Shown: piece by piece, positions 36,454-44,377 of the stretch
Numbering within the stretch: the stretch's first letter is position 1
Layout of the letters: every line of letters begins with the position of its first letter
NCBI GenBank assembly: GCA_016720585.1
Contig: JADKKH010000005.1
Span: forward strand, 310,001-374,000
DNA: 64,000 bases
Source of the DNA: Chitinophagaceae bacterium
GTDB taxonomy: Bacteria > Bacteroidota > Bacteroidia > Chitinophagales > Chitinophagaceae
Direction of reading: 5' to 3'
Notes under the pieces: model-generated
What the model was told of the DNA's origin: nothing
Seen by the model: the letters and a program-made list of their open reading frames with translations, nothing else
Databases searched by the model: none
Translations under genes and position numbers: made by a program

Positions 36454-36470
36454 ATTGCGTCTTTGCGAGA
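36454..36470. repeat. Dispersed repeat, TTGCGTCTTTGCGAGA type
   Basis: ATTGCGTCTTTGCGAGA is almost the same as the element at 59132-59149 (TTTGCGTCTTTGTGAGA). Here only one arm is seen, about 40 bases before purE. Confidence 0.55.
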
Positions 36471-36509
36471 ACCATTTTTTAGCCGTTCTTTGCCTTTCAA
36501 ACTTTTCAC

Positions 36510-37022
36510 ATGAATCCTTTAGTTGGTATAATAATGGGCAGCGACAGTGACTTAAATGTCATGCAGGCTGCATCAGACATTCTCAAACAATTTGATATAC
36601 CGCATGAAGTAACGGTAGTGTCAGCACACCGTACACCGCACCGCATGATTGAATATGCCACAACCGCCAAAGGAAGAGGTTTGAAAGTAATTATTGCGGG
36701 GGCAGGTGGTGCGGCACATTTACCCGGGATGGTGGCTTCCGTTACCGTACTGCCGGTTATTGGTGTACCCATTAAATCTTCCAATTCCATTGATGGATGG
36801 GACTCTGTTCTTTCTATATTACAAATGCCCAATGGTGTACCGGTTGGTACCGTTGCCCTGAACGCTTCGAAAAATGCCGGTATCCTGGCTGCGGAAATTC
36901 TGGGTACTGCTGATGAAGCTATCTCCCAAAAAGTTGCTGATTATAAAAACTCACTGCATTCGGAAGTCATTGAGAAAGTAGAGAAGATGAAGAAAGAAGG
37001 ATGGGAGAATAAGTTTGATTAA
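36510..37022 (+). CDS. purE: N5-CAIR mutase PurE
   Basis: Converts N5-CAIR to CAIR in purine synthesis, acting after PurK. Class I PurE motifs are all present: GIIMGSDSDLNVM, VVSAHRTPHRM, IAGAGGAAHLPGMVAS and GVPIKSS. The length of 170 is normal. It starts at 36510, after a 172-base gap holding two dispersed repeats, so it probably has its own promoter; a TTCTTTG-like box lies about 20 bases upstream. Confidence 0.95.
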   Translation: MNPLVGIIMGSDSDLNVMQAASDILKQFDIPHEVTVVSAHRTPHRMIEYATTAKGRGLKVIIAGAGGAAHLPGMVASVTVLPVIGVPIKSSNSIDGWDSVLSILQMPNGVPVGTVALNASKNAGILAAEILGTADEAISQKVADYKNSLHSEVIEKVEKMKKEGWENKFD

Positions 37023-37171
37023 ATAAATACCATTTCAATTTTTTATTACCCGTGACTTATTAGCCGTCACATCCGGTCGTATTTTCATCTCTTAAAGAAA
37101 AGAAGTAACTTTAAAAGTATTAAACAGGGAAACCAGGTTTTCGGATGTTTATAATTTTTCAATCTTAACTT

Positions 37172-39385
37172 ATGAGACACTTATTAAGCCGGAGTATTCT
37201 TTTATGTGTTTTATTGGCCGGATTTAAAGCTTCCGGGCAATCCCCGCTTAAAGCCAGAGACACTACTATTTCCGGACCACAAACCTTTGCCATCGTTGTG
37301 GGTATTTCGAAATACCAATATATCCGTCCCCTAACCTATGCCGATAAAGATGCCGAACTATTCCGGGATTATTTAAAATCTCCCGGTGGCGGCAGTGTTA
37401 AAGATGAAAATATTTTTTGTTTGCTGAATGACCAGGCCAACAATTCCAATTTCTGGGGCAAGGGCTTTCAATGGCTAAAAGCTAAAAAACTTCAAAAAGG
37501 CGACCGGTTGTTTATTTATCTCGCCGGTCATGGCGATGCCATTGACGAAGACCAGTTTTTCTTCCTGGGATATGACTGCAAACCAGAGGGTGATAAAAAT
37601 AATTATTTGGTTAGCGGTGCTATTCAACTGTTTAATTTAAAAAAGAAGATAGCCAATGAAACTACCAAAGGGGTAGAGGTTTATTTCATTATGGATGCCT
37701 GTCGATCCAATGAACTACCTGGTGGAACAGCGGGGCAGAATTTCCTGAATACTGCTATTTCAGAAAAAAAAGTGGGTGAAATTATTATGCTGGCAACGGG
37801 TGCCGGCCAGGAATCCTTAGAGGATGTATCTATTGGTAATGGGCATGGCCTGTTTACCTATTACCTGGTGGATGGATTAACCGGTTCGGCTGATTCTATC
37901 GGTTCACCAGATAACAAAATAACCTACCAGGAAATAAAAACCTATGTCGATAAAAATGTGCCTTCTGTCGCACAACTGCGTTTCAAACGTAGACAGGACC
38001 CCTATTTCTGCTGTAATGAGAATACGGAGAAAGTGATCAGCAATGTCAATACAACTTATCTGAAAAAATGGCTGGAAACAAAAAAACAACAGAATCGCGG
38101 CGGAGGTAATTCTTTTTACGGAACCCCCGAAAAACCGGTGCGATTTCTTACGGCTGATACGGCATTGATTGAAACCTACAACCGTTTTTATAAAGCCGTG
38201 AAATCAAATAACCTCACCGGCAGATCCTCCGCAGAAGAATATTACCAGCAACTGACTAAAAAATATCCCGGAAATCCTTATACCCTGGATGCCAAATCAA
38301 CGCTGGCAGTGGAATATATTAATGTGGCACAACGGAAAGTAGACCGGTATCTCGGCTGCGGTGATGAAGGCAGTTCAAAAGAAAAACAGGAGAATTATGA
38401 AGCAGCACTCAACCTGGAGAAAGCCATTAACACGGTGCGGGAAGATGATGCAGATTTTGCCAATTCGCTTTATAACAGGATGTACTTATTAAAAGCCAGT
38501 GGAGATTTTGGGAAAGATGGAAAGAACGGTGATATATCACTTGCATTTCAGCATGCCTATGCTGCACATGCCATTGATCCGAATGGGGCTTATATACAAA
38601 ATAAATTGGCCCAACTGCATTTGGAAAACAACAGAAAAGACAGTGCCCTTTTTTATGCGGAAAAAGCTACTAAAACAGCACCGAAATGGGCTTGTGCTTT
38701 CACAACCCTGGCATTGGTTCAAAAGGCGATTGGTGATTCTAAAAAACAAGATGATGGAAAGAATAAAACTAAAAACCCAATAAGAAAAAGCAGTTTTGGA
38801 TATACAATTGGTGGAGGTCTTAATCAATCAAACCCAACCTATTCAGGAAATGTCAATTCGGGCTTTATTGGAGTTAATGCAAATACGGCCCCCACATTTG
38901 ATCTCGGCTTTATTTACCAGGTAAACCTTGGCAGTACAATAAGTATACGACCGGCTGCCACTGTCAGCTTTGAAAATACAGATATAGATTTTGAAAGAAG
39001 AGCTGTTACCGGCGGCCCAATAATAACTGAAACAGTAGCAGTAAAAGGCACAGCTGTAAATATTGCGCTGCCCCTTATCATCAGACTTTCTTCTAAAAAT
39101 AGTGCCCCGTATATTGCATTAGGTCCTTCCTTCAGTTATCTTATCAGCCAAAACAGTACGTCCAATGAATTATTGCCCGTGAAGAAATCGCTCGTTTTTG
39201 GCAATGGAGGATTGGGAGTTGATATCAACCTTCTTAAATCAGGAATTATTATTTCGCCGGAATTAAAATACGCGGTGGGTTTTTCCGATATAAAAGATGG
39301 CGCAGCAACAACGACTTATGCAACGGCGCTTTCATCATTAAAGAAAAATGCGTTTACGCTGAGTGTTTATTTGAGGAAGAGATAG
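37172..39385 (+). CDS. Caspase-TPR protein with C-terminal outer-membrane beta-barrel
   Basis: This 737-residue protein has a signal peptide (about 1-23, ending KASGQ). Residues about 35-290 are a caspase-fold domain: TFAIVVGISKYQYIRPL, YADKDA, catalytic His in YLAGH120GD and catalytic Cys in MDAC177RSNELPGG, then GHGLFTYYLVDGL. Residues about 330-520 hold TPR-like helices (ALNLEKAINTVREDDADFAN; KDSALFYAEKATKTAPKWA). From about 540 to the end is an alternating strand pattern typical of PorT-like outer-membrane barrels (FGYTIGGGLNQ, SGFIGVNAN, TAPTFDLGFIYQVNLG, ending FTLSVYLRKR). This predicts a caspase held in the outer membrane, with the peptidase probably in the periplasm. Its stop lies 4 bases from the convergent bshC. 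A paralogous caspase-TPR protein is encoded at 17714-21313. Confidence 0.75.
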   Translation: MRHLLSRSILLCVLLAGFKASGQSPLKARDTTISGPQTFAIVVGISKYQYIRPLTYADKDAELFRDYLKSPGGGSVKDENIFCLLNDQANNSNFWGKGFQWLKAKKLQKGDRLFIYLAGHGDAIDEDQFFFLGYDCKPEGDKNNYLVSGAIQLFNLKKKIANETTKGVEVYFIMDACRSNELPGGTAGQNFLNTAISEKKVGEIIMLATGAGQESLEDVSIGNGHGLFTYYLVDGLTGSADSIGSPDNKITYQEIKTYVDKNVPSVAQLRFKRRQDPYFCCNENTEKVISNVNTTYLKKWLETKKQQNRGGGNSFYGTPEKPVRFLTADTALIETYNRFYKAVKSNNLTGRSSAEEYYQQLTKKYPGNPYTLDAKSTLAVEYINVAQRKVDRYLGCGDEGSSKEKQENYEAALNLEKAINTVREDDADFANSLYNRMYLLKASGDFGKDGKNGDISLAFQHAYAAHAIDPNGAYIQNKLAQLHLENNRKDSALFYAEKATKTAPKWACAFTTLALVQKAIGDSKKQDDGKNKTKNPIRKSSFGYTIGGGLNQSNPTYSGNVNSGFIGVNANTAPTFDLGFIYQVNLGSTISIRPAATVSFENTDIDFERRAVTGGPIITETVAVKGTAVNIALPLIIRLSSKNSAPYIALGPSFSYLISQNSTSNELLPVKKSLVFGNGGLGVDINLLKSGIIISPELKYAVGFSDIKDGAATTTYATALSSLKKNAFTLSVYLRKR

Positions 39386-39389
39386 AAAA

Positions 39390-40991
39390 TCATTGTTCCA
39401 ACAGTACTGCAAATTCCTGTTCCAGACTTAATGAGTGGGTATAGAGTTGTTTGATAAAGGCAACTCCCCACTTCGCATAATAATAAGAAAAGTTTTCCAT
39501 TCGTTCCTGCAGGCCACCAACAGGAAATAAATATTCTTTAATTGAATGTATCTGCCGCTGCTGATCGGCATATTTTCTTTTCTCAGCCCGGAGCATTTTC
39601 TTTTCCAATTCATGCAGGCGACGAAGCGTATCAATCTTCAAGGCTACAACATGTTTTTCCAACGTATGGTCAATGGCAGCGGCCTGAGTTTTAAAGACAT
39701 CGTACAACTGCTTTAATTCATTCAATGACCCGTTTAGTTTTGTTTTATTACTGCTTTCCTTTTCCACCAGCCTCTTCAGCAATTCCTGCTCGGACAGAAA
39801 GAAATCTTCTGTTGTAAAACCAAGTTTAACTATTTTCTCCTGCCACTTCTTTTCAACAAGTAAAAAAGAGTTGCGCAACACCAAAACCGGGAAAGGAACT
39901 TTATAGTTTTCAAACAGGCTCCTGTACTGCAGCCAGTAAGCCGTTTCTCCCCCACCCCCGATAAAGGCGATGCTGGGCAAAATGGTCTCCTGGTATAAAC
40001 CACGAAGAATGACGTTTGGACTAAACCGTTCTGGGTAATTACGCAACTCGTCCTTTAATTCATCTTCAGACATGTCAAGACCTGTAACTTGTGCCTTGTA
40101 CCTTGTACCTTGCTTTACTATCCGCTCCCTCTTATCATCTTTCAAATAAAATAAATTAATCTCCCTGGGATGTGCCTGTACTTTATACCCGGCAGCCTGT
40201 AAGTCCTTATCGGCCTTTCCTACAATACCCGAAGCGGCCTGATGCAGCAGGTCATCTTCAAAAAGTTTTATCATCTGCCTTTTCAGTGCAGCATTGTCAG
40301 GCAGCAAAACAACAAGACCATATTCTGCAAAAAGACTATTTACAAACCTGAAAGTGGCCTCCTTAACCGTTGTCCCTTCTTTATAATATTCCTTAAGCAG
40401 GTTAATAATCTCATTTCCATTTGGCAAAACCGATAACTGACCTTCTATTAATCCGATCAGCTTAACAAGTCCTTTATCCACTTTCATCCTTCCTACGGCA
40501 CCGGTTTGTTTTGTTTCCCAAACTAATTTTTCCCCACTGAGATAAATATGATTCAGTTCATCCAAATCGGCATCTTCCGAACCGATATAAAATACCGGAA
40601 CAAAATTTTGGTTTGGCAAGGATTCCTTTAACTGGTCAGCCAGCTTAATGACATGAACAATCTTGTAAATAAAATACAAGGGACCGGTAAAAATATTATT
40701 CTGATGGGCCGTGGTGATGGTAAACGTTTCCTTTGATAAAAGCGATTCAATATGTTTCTTTACTTTTTCACTTGTTTCAACCCCTTCATACTGTTTCTTC
40801 AATTCCTGAACCAATACGTCTCTATTTGTGGCAAACTGTTTTCTGGCTTCAATGGATTTTTTAATACCCTGTAAAGTGGGGGGATGAGCAAAGAATGGTT
40901 GTAATGCCGCTGCCTGATCAATATAATCCAGTGCAATCCTGGAGAAAGCTCCGGTTTGTCTGTAAGGCAAGCGGGTAGATGTACAGTCCAT
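39390..40991 (-). CDS. bshC: Bacillithiol synthase BshC (cysteine-adding enzyme)
   Basis: Catalyses the last step of bacillithiol synthesis, adding cysteine to glucosaminyl-malate. The N-terminus MDCTSTRLPYRQTGAFS and the motifs TITTAHQNNIFTGPLYFIYKI, FVPVFYIGSEDADLDE and GLYQETILPSIAFIGGGGE are characteristic. The C-terminal coiled coil (LRRLHELEKKMLRAEKRKY) is present. The start at 40991 is chosen over an open frame extending to 41039 because the family begins with MDCTS, and a TACTTTTA promoter-like box lies just upstream. The protein is then 533 residues, a normal length. Codons 40080-40114 consist of five heptamer repeat units (encoding KQGTRYKAQVT). Confidence 0.9.
   Translation of the reverse strand: MDCTSTRLPYRQTGAFSRIALDYIDQAAALQPFFAHPPTLQGIKKSIEARKQFATNRDVLVQELKKQYEGVETSEKVKKHIESLLSKETFTITTAHQNNIFTGPLYFIYKIVHVIKLADQLKESLPNQNFVPVFYIGSEDADLDELNHIYLSGEKLVWETKQTGAVGRMKVDKGLVKLIGLIEGQLSVLPNGNEIINLLKEYYKEGTTVKEATFRFVNSLFAEYGLVVLLPDNAALKRQMIKLFEDDLLHQAASGIVGKADKDLQAAGYKVQAHPREINLFYLKDDKRERIVKQGTRYKAQVTGLDMSEDELKDELRNYPERFSPNVILRGLYQETILPSIAFIGGGGETAYWLQYRSLFENYKVPFPVLVLRNSFLLVEKKWQEKIVKLGFTTEDFFLSEQELLKRLVEKESSNKTKLNGSLNELKQLYDVFKTQAAAIDHTLEKHVVALKIDTLRRLHELEKKMLRAEKRKYADQQRQIHSIKEYLFPVGGLQERMENFSYYYAKWGVAFIKQLYTHSLSLEQEFAVLLEQ
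40080..40114 (-). repeat. Heptamer repeat inside bshC
   Basis: Five period-7 units read on the plus strand as ACCTGTA, ACTTGTG, CCTTGTA, CCTTGTA, CCTTGCT, that is ACAAGG-type units on the coding strand. The same unit family makes up the array upstream of bshB1. The reading frame stays open. Confidence 0.7.
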
Positions 40992-41110
40992 AATCGGTTG
41001 TAAAAGTAAGGAGTCTGAACCATACCTGCCCGCCATCAATAATTTTTTAACTATGTGGTCAGGCGGGGATTATAACGATTCAAATAATGAAAATGGCCTG
41101 TGAGCAAATT

Positions 41111-42370
41111 TTAAGAAAATCTTTCAGGATTGAAAGCAGTCAACTCAATTACTGGCTTTTCCCCGCCGATTATTTCTTTGATCAATTGCCCGGTTCCCGC
41201 AGCGGCACTCACTCCCAGCATCGCATGGCCACCGGCATAAACCAGGTTACTGAATTTAGTGTGTCTTCCGATATAGGGCATCCCATCCGGGGAAACAGGG
41301 CGATAACCAAACCAGGCTCTTTTCAAATCCGGTTCAGGCAAATCCATTGTTGGATAATACTTTTTAAATGCATTATAGATAGCCAGAACTCTTTTTGGTA
41401 AAATGTTATCGCTATGACCACTCAATTCCATGGTGCCGCCAATACGTAACCATTTATTAATAGGTGTTGTAGCCGTTCTGTCATCCACAAGGATAGACGG
41501 ATATTGTAAATTATTTTCCAGATCATTATACATCACACTATAGCCCTTACCGGGTTGCATCAGCATTTTTATTCCCAGCATTTTGGAAATACTACCTAAC
41601 CAGGAACCGTTGGCAATAACCAATTCATCGCAGTTTATTTTTCCCTGGTTGGTATTGACGGCTGTTATTTTCCCGTTATTTCTTTCGAACCCGGTTACTT
41701 CGGTTTTCAGCCAGAATTTTACCCGATAGCTATCGGGTTTATTTTTTTGCAGGTGATTGAATAATGATTGCATAAATTTAGCTGGATTGAGGTGGCAATC
41801 ATCTGTGTATAAAATACCACCGGCCACATTTACTTCTACCTGCGTTTCGTATTCCTGCACCTGTTGGCTGGTGCACTGGATCGTTTTCAGCCCGTAAGCA
41901 TTAGCCTGATCGGCCAGGTGTTTTTCATGATCACCGGTTTTATCGCTTTTATAAAGCATCCAGCATCCTTTCTCCATCATATCAAATGAATCCGGTAATT
42001 CCTTTTTTAATTCATTCATTCCGTGACGGCTCAGTTGCAGCAGGTTGTTCAAATGCGGGGCGCTTTGCTCCACGTTTGCCGCATTGGCCTTTTTCCAGAA
42101 GGCCAGGCCCCAACGCAGTAAATCCAGGTTTAGTCTTGGTTTGATATAAAAGGGAGAAGACGAACTCATCATCCATTTCAATCCCTGGGAGATAATACCC
42201 GGTGTAGCCAGCGGAATAAAATGCGAAGGTGAAATATATCCCATATTTCCAAAGGAGCAACCGTCTGTCATATCGTTTCGTTCAATCACAGTCACTTCAT
42301 GTCCTGCCTGCTGCAAATAGTAAGCGCTGCATAAACCAATTACACCCCCGCCAATGATAGTTACTTTCAT
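41111..42370 (-). CDS. FAD-dependent D-hydroxyproline (D-amino acid) dehydrogenase
   Basis: This is a DAO/DadA-family flavoprotein of 419 residues. The dinucleotide-binding fold is at the start: KVTIIGGGVIGLCSAYYLQQAG with the acidic VIERND. Later motifs are ELVIANGSWLG, MQPGKGYSV and a C-terminal AGGHAMLGVSAAAGTGQLI. It lies close to 4-hydroxyproline epimerase, so oxidation of cis-4-hydroxy-D-proline to 1-pyrroline-4-hydroxy-2-carboxylate is the likely reaction, passing electrons to the respiratory chain or oxygen. General D-amino acid dehydrogenase activity is the alternative. The start is the ATG at 42370 (MKVTIIGGG); the upstream in-frame ATG at 42400 overlaps the neighbour's stop and is less likely. 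Confidence 0.8.
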   Translation of the reverse strand: MKVTIIGGGVIGLCSAYYLQQAGHEVTVIERNDMTDGCSFGNMGYISPSHFIPLATPGIISQGLKWMMSSSSPFYIKPRLNLDLLRWGLAFWKKANAANVEQSAPHLNNLLQLSRHGMNELKKELPDSFDMMEKGCWMLYKSDKTGDHEKHLADQANAYGLKTIQCTSQQVQEYETQVEVNVAGGILYTDDCHLNPAKFMQSLFNHLQKNKPDSYRVKFWLKTEVTGFERNNGKITAVNTNQGKINCDELVIANGSWLGSISKMLGIKMLMQPGKGYSVMYNDLENNLQYPSILVDDRTATTPINKWLRIGGTMELSGHSDNILPKRVLAIYNAFKKYYPTMDLPEPDLKRAWFGYRPVSPDGMPYIGRHTKFSNLVYAGGHAMLGVSAAAGTGQLIKEIIGGEKPVIELTAFNPERFS

Positions 42371-42389
42371 TTTCTGATAAACAATTTTT

Positions 42390-43358
42390 TTATAATTCAA
42401 TTATCATTCCTTCTTCAGCAATACCAAATCCCGCTGCTTTTACTTTATTTTTTTCGGCTGATTCTTTTTTTAGCAATGGATTCGTGTGGTTGAAATGTAT
42501 AAACCTGATCTTTGATTTCTCTGCGGGATATAATGCAGAAAATAGCTGCATACTTTCTTCTACAAACGGATGCGGTACTTCCCGCATATCCCGGCCCGGC
42601 AATTCGCCATTTTTATAAAATGTCCCGTCGAGCAAGGCCACATCCACTTTACCAATCTCCTCAATGATAGGCTTATTCCATTTTTCCCATTTATCAATAT
42701 CGGGAATGAATAATATTTTTTTCTGGTCGCTTTCAATAACAAAGCCAACTGTTTCAGAAAATTCATCCCGGTGCGGCACCCTAACCGGCGTAATTTTTAA
42801 TGAGTTGTTTACATTAACAATACTATCTGCCCGTAATGAATGAAGCTGAATGTTATTTAATGAAACCAATTGGCTCCAGGGCCCGTTATGCTTCAGGAAT
42901 GAATCCAGCCGGGGCATGGTCCAAACGGGAATATCCTTTGCTCCCAGGGCCTCACGACCTAATTGCATCAGTCCACTATAGTGACCTATATGCGCATGAG
43001 TGAGAAATATCCCATCAGGCGAATAATCGTCTTTAACCGTAAGGTAAGATTGAACCCTCTTTAGCTGGTATGTGATATCCGGTGTTGCTTCAAATAACCA
43101 ATACTGGTTAGCTTTCCGGTCAACTAAAGCAAGGCAGGTGATATGTTTTTTTTCTTCTTTGCCCTGCCAAAAAGTATTACAACATTCTTTAGTACAACCA
43201 ATCTGCGGATAACCTGCATCCTGTGCCACACCGAGTATTACCAGGAACCTGTCGGGTAAATTTTTCTTTTGTTCTGCGACAGATGTGTTGTCTTTTGAAC
43301 GGCAACTTTCACCCAGCATCCATGAACAAGCAACCACGAAGAGTAAAATGTTTTTCAA
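42390..43358 (-). CDS. PqqB-like metallo-beta-lactamase-fold hydrolase
   Basis: This is a 322-residue exported or lipid-anchored protein (short hydrophobic ILLFVVAC at the start) with a metallo-beta-lactamase fold. The zinc motif is H121-A-H123-I-G-H126. The stretch LGVAQDAGYPQIGCTKECC and C-terminal FIHFNHTNPLL match PqqB-like proteins. No other PQQ genes (pqqA, C, D, E) are nearby, and the relatives lacking them are annotated only as hydrolases, so a role in PQQ synthesis is unlikely. Its place between the two hydroxyproline enzymes may be functional or coincidental. Confidence 0.65.
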   Translation of the reverse strand: MKNILLFVVACSWMLGESCRSKDNTSVAEQKKNLPDRFLVILGVAQDAGYPQIGCTKECCNTFWQGKEEKKHITCLALVDRKANQYWLFEATPDITYQLKRVQSYLTVKDDYSPDGIFLTHAHIGHYSGLMQLGREALGAKDIPVWTMPRLDSFLKHNGPWSQLVSLNNIQLHSLRADSIVNVNNSLKITPVRVPHRDEFSETVGFVIESDQKKILFIPDIDKWEKWNKPIIEEIGKVDVALLDGTFYKNGELPGRDMREVPHPFVEESMQLFSALYPAEKSKIRFIHFNHTNPLLKKESAEKNKVKAAGFGIAEEGMIIEL

Positions 43359-43369
43359 AATATGCTGAA

Positions 43370-44371
43370 TTAAATAACCTGGAATCCATATGCATAAGGA
43401 TCATCTTCGGGATCGATCCAGATCGTATTGTATCCATAAATCTTAGCCCATCCTTCCACTGAAGGACGGATAGCTGGTTTTCCAGCCAGGGATAATTCCT
43501 CTTCAATCCTGCCAATGAATTTACTCCCGATAATACTTTCATGAATAAATTCATCCCCTTTTTTCAATTTCCCTTTTGCATACCATTGTGCCATTCTTGC
43601 TGAGGTTCCGGTGCCACAAGGCGAACGGTCAATGGCTTTATCTCCATAAAAAACCGCATTTCTGGCGGTAGAGGTCGTATCGAGTACGGCCCCGGTCCAT
43701 AATATATGCGAGCATCCTTTTATGGTTTCATCTTCTGGATGAACAAATTCATATTTGGCATTAATATTCTTTCGTAGATCCCGGGCCCAGGCAATTAATT
43801 TATCCGCGGAATAAAATTCCAGTCCTTTGAAATTCTTCTGTACATCCACGATGGCATAAAAATTTCCGCCATATGAAACATCCAAAACCAATTCACCCAA
43901 CTCCGGGCACACAGCAGTCAAATTAGCTGAATACAGGAACGAAGGAACATTGGTCAATCGCACCGTTTTCACTTTTTCTCCTTCATTTACATAATGAATA
44001 ATAATAAGTCCCGCCGGAGTTTCCATTCGGACAATGCCGGGAGTTATTGGATGAATCAGGCCTTCTTCGATAGCAATCGTTATGGTACCAATAGTTCCAT
44101 GTCCGCACATGGGCAGACAACCGCTGGTTTCAATAAATAAAACGGCTATATCATTTTCCGGGTCATGCGGTGGATAAAGAATACTTCCACTCATCATATC
44201 ATGCCCCCTGGGTTCAAACATCAGCCCGGTTCTGATCCAATCAAATTCTTTAAGAAAATGCTGACGCTTTTCACTCATAGTTTTTCCCTGCAAAACCGGC
44301 CCCCCATCTTTTACCAGCCGTACGGGATTCCCACAGGTATGCGCATCAATACATGTAAATGTATGTTTCAT
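43370..44371 (-). CDS. 4-Hydroxyproline 2-epimerase
   Basis: Proline racemase superfamily enzyme of 333 residues. It converts trans-4-hydroxy-L-proline to cis-4-hydroxy-D-proline. Both catalytic cysteines are present: C89 in PMCGHGTIG and C252 in RSPCGTGTSA. A Thr in place of the first Cys would instead indicate the 3-hydroxyproline dehydratase branch. N-terminal DAHTCGNPVRLV is typical. It forms the first step of the hydroxyproline route whose other enzymes (41111, 48756, 50280) lie on the same strand. It ends 12 bases before the PqqB-like gene. Confidence 0.88.
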   Translation of the reverse strand: MKHTFTCIDAHTCGNPVRLVKDGGPVLQGKTMSEKRQHFLKEFDWIRTGLMFEPRGHDMMSGSILYPPHDPENDIAVLFIETSGCLPMCGHGTIGTITIAIEEGLIHPITPGIVRMETPAGLIIIHYVNEGEKVKTVRLTNVPSFLYSANLTAVCPELGELVLDVSYGGNFYAIVDVQKNFKGLEFYSADKLIAWARDLRKNINAKYEFVHPEDETIKGCSHILWTGAVLDTTSTARNAVFYGDKAIDRSPCGTGTSARMAQWYAKGKLKKGDEFIHESIIGSKFIGRIEEELSLAGKPAIRPSVEGWAKIYGYNTIWIDPEDDPYAYGFQVI

Positions 44372-44377
44372 ACAGTT

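Noticed and set aside
42390..43358. A PQQ biosynthesis cluster
   Set aside because: Only a PqqB-like protein is present; no pqqA, pqqC, pqqD or pqqE in the window, and the protein appears exported.
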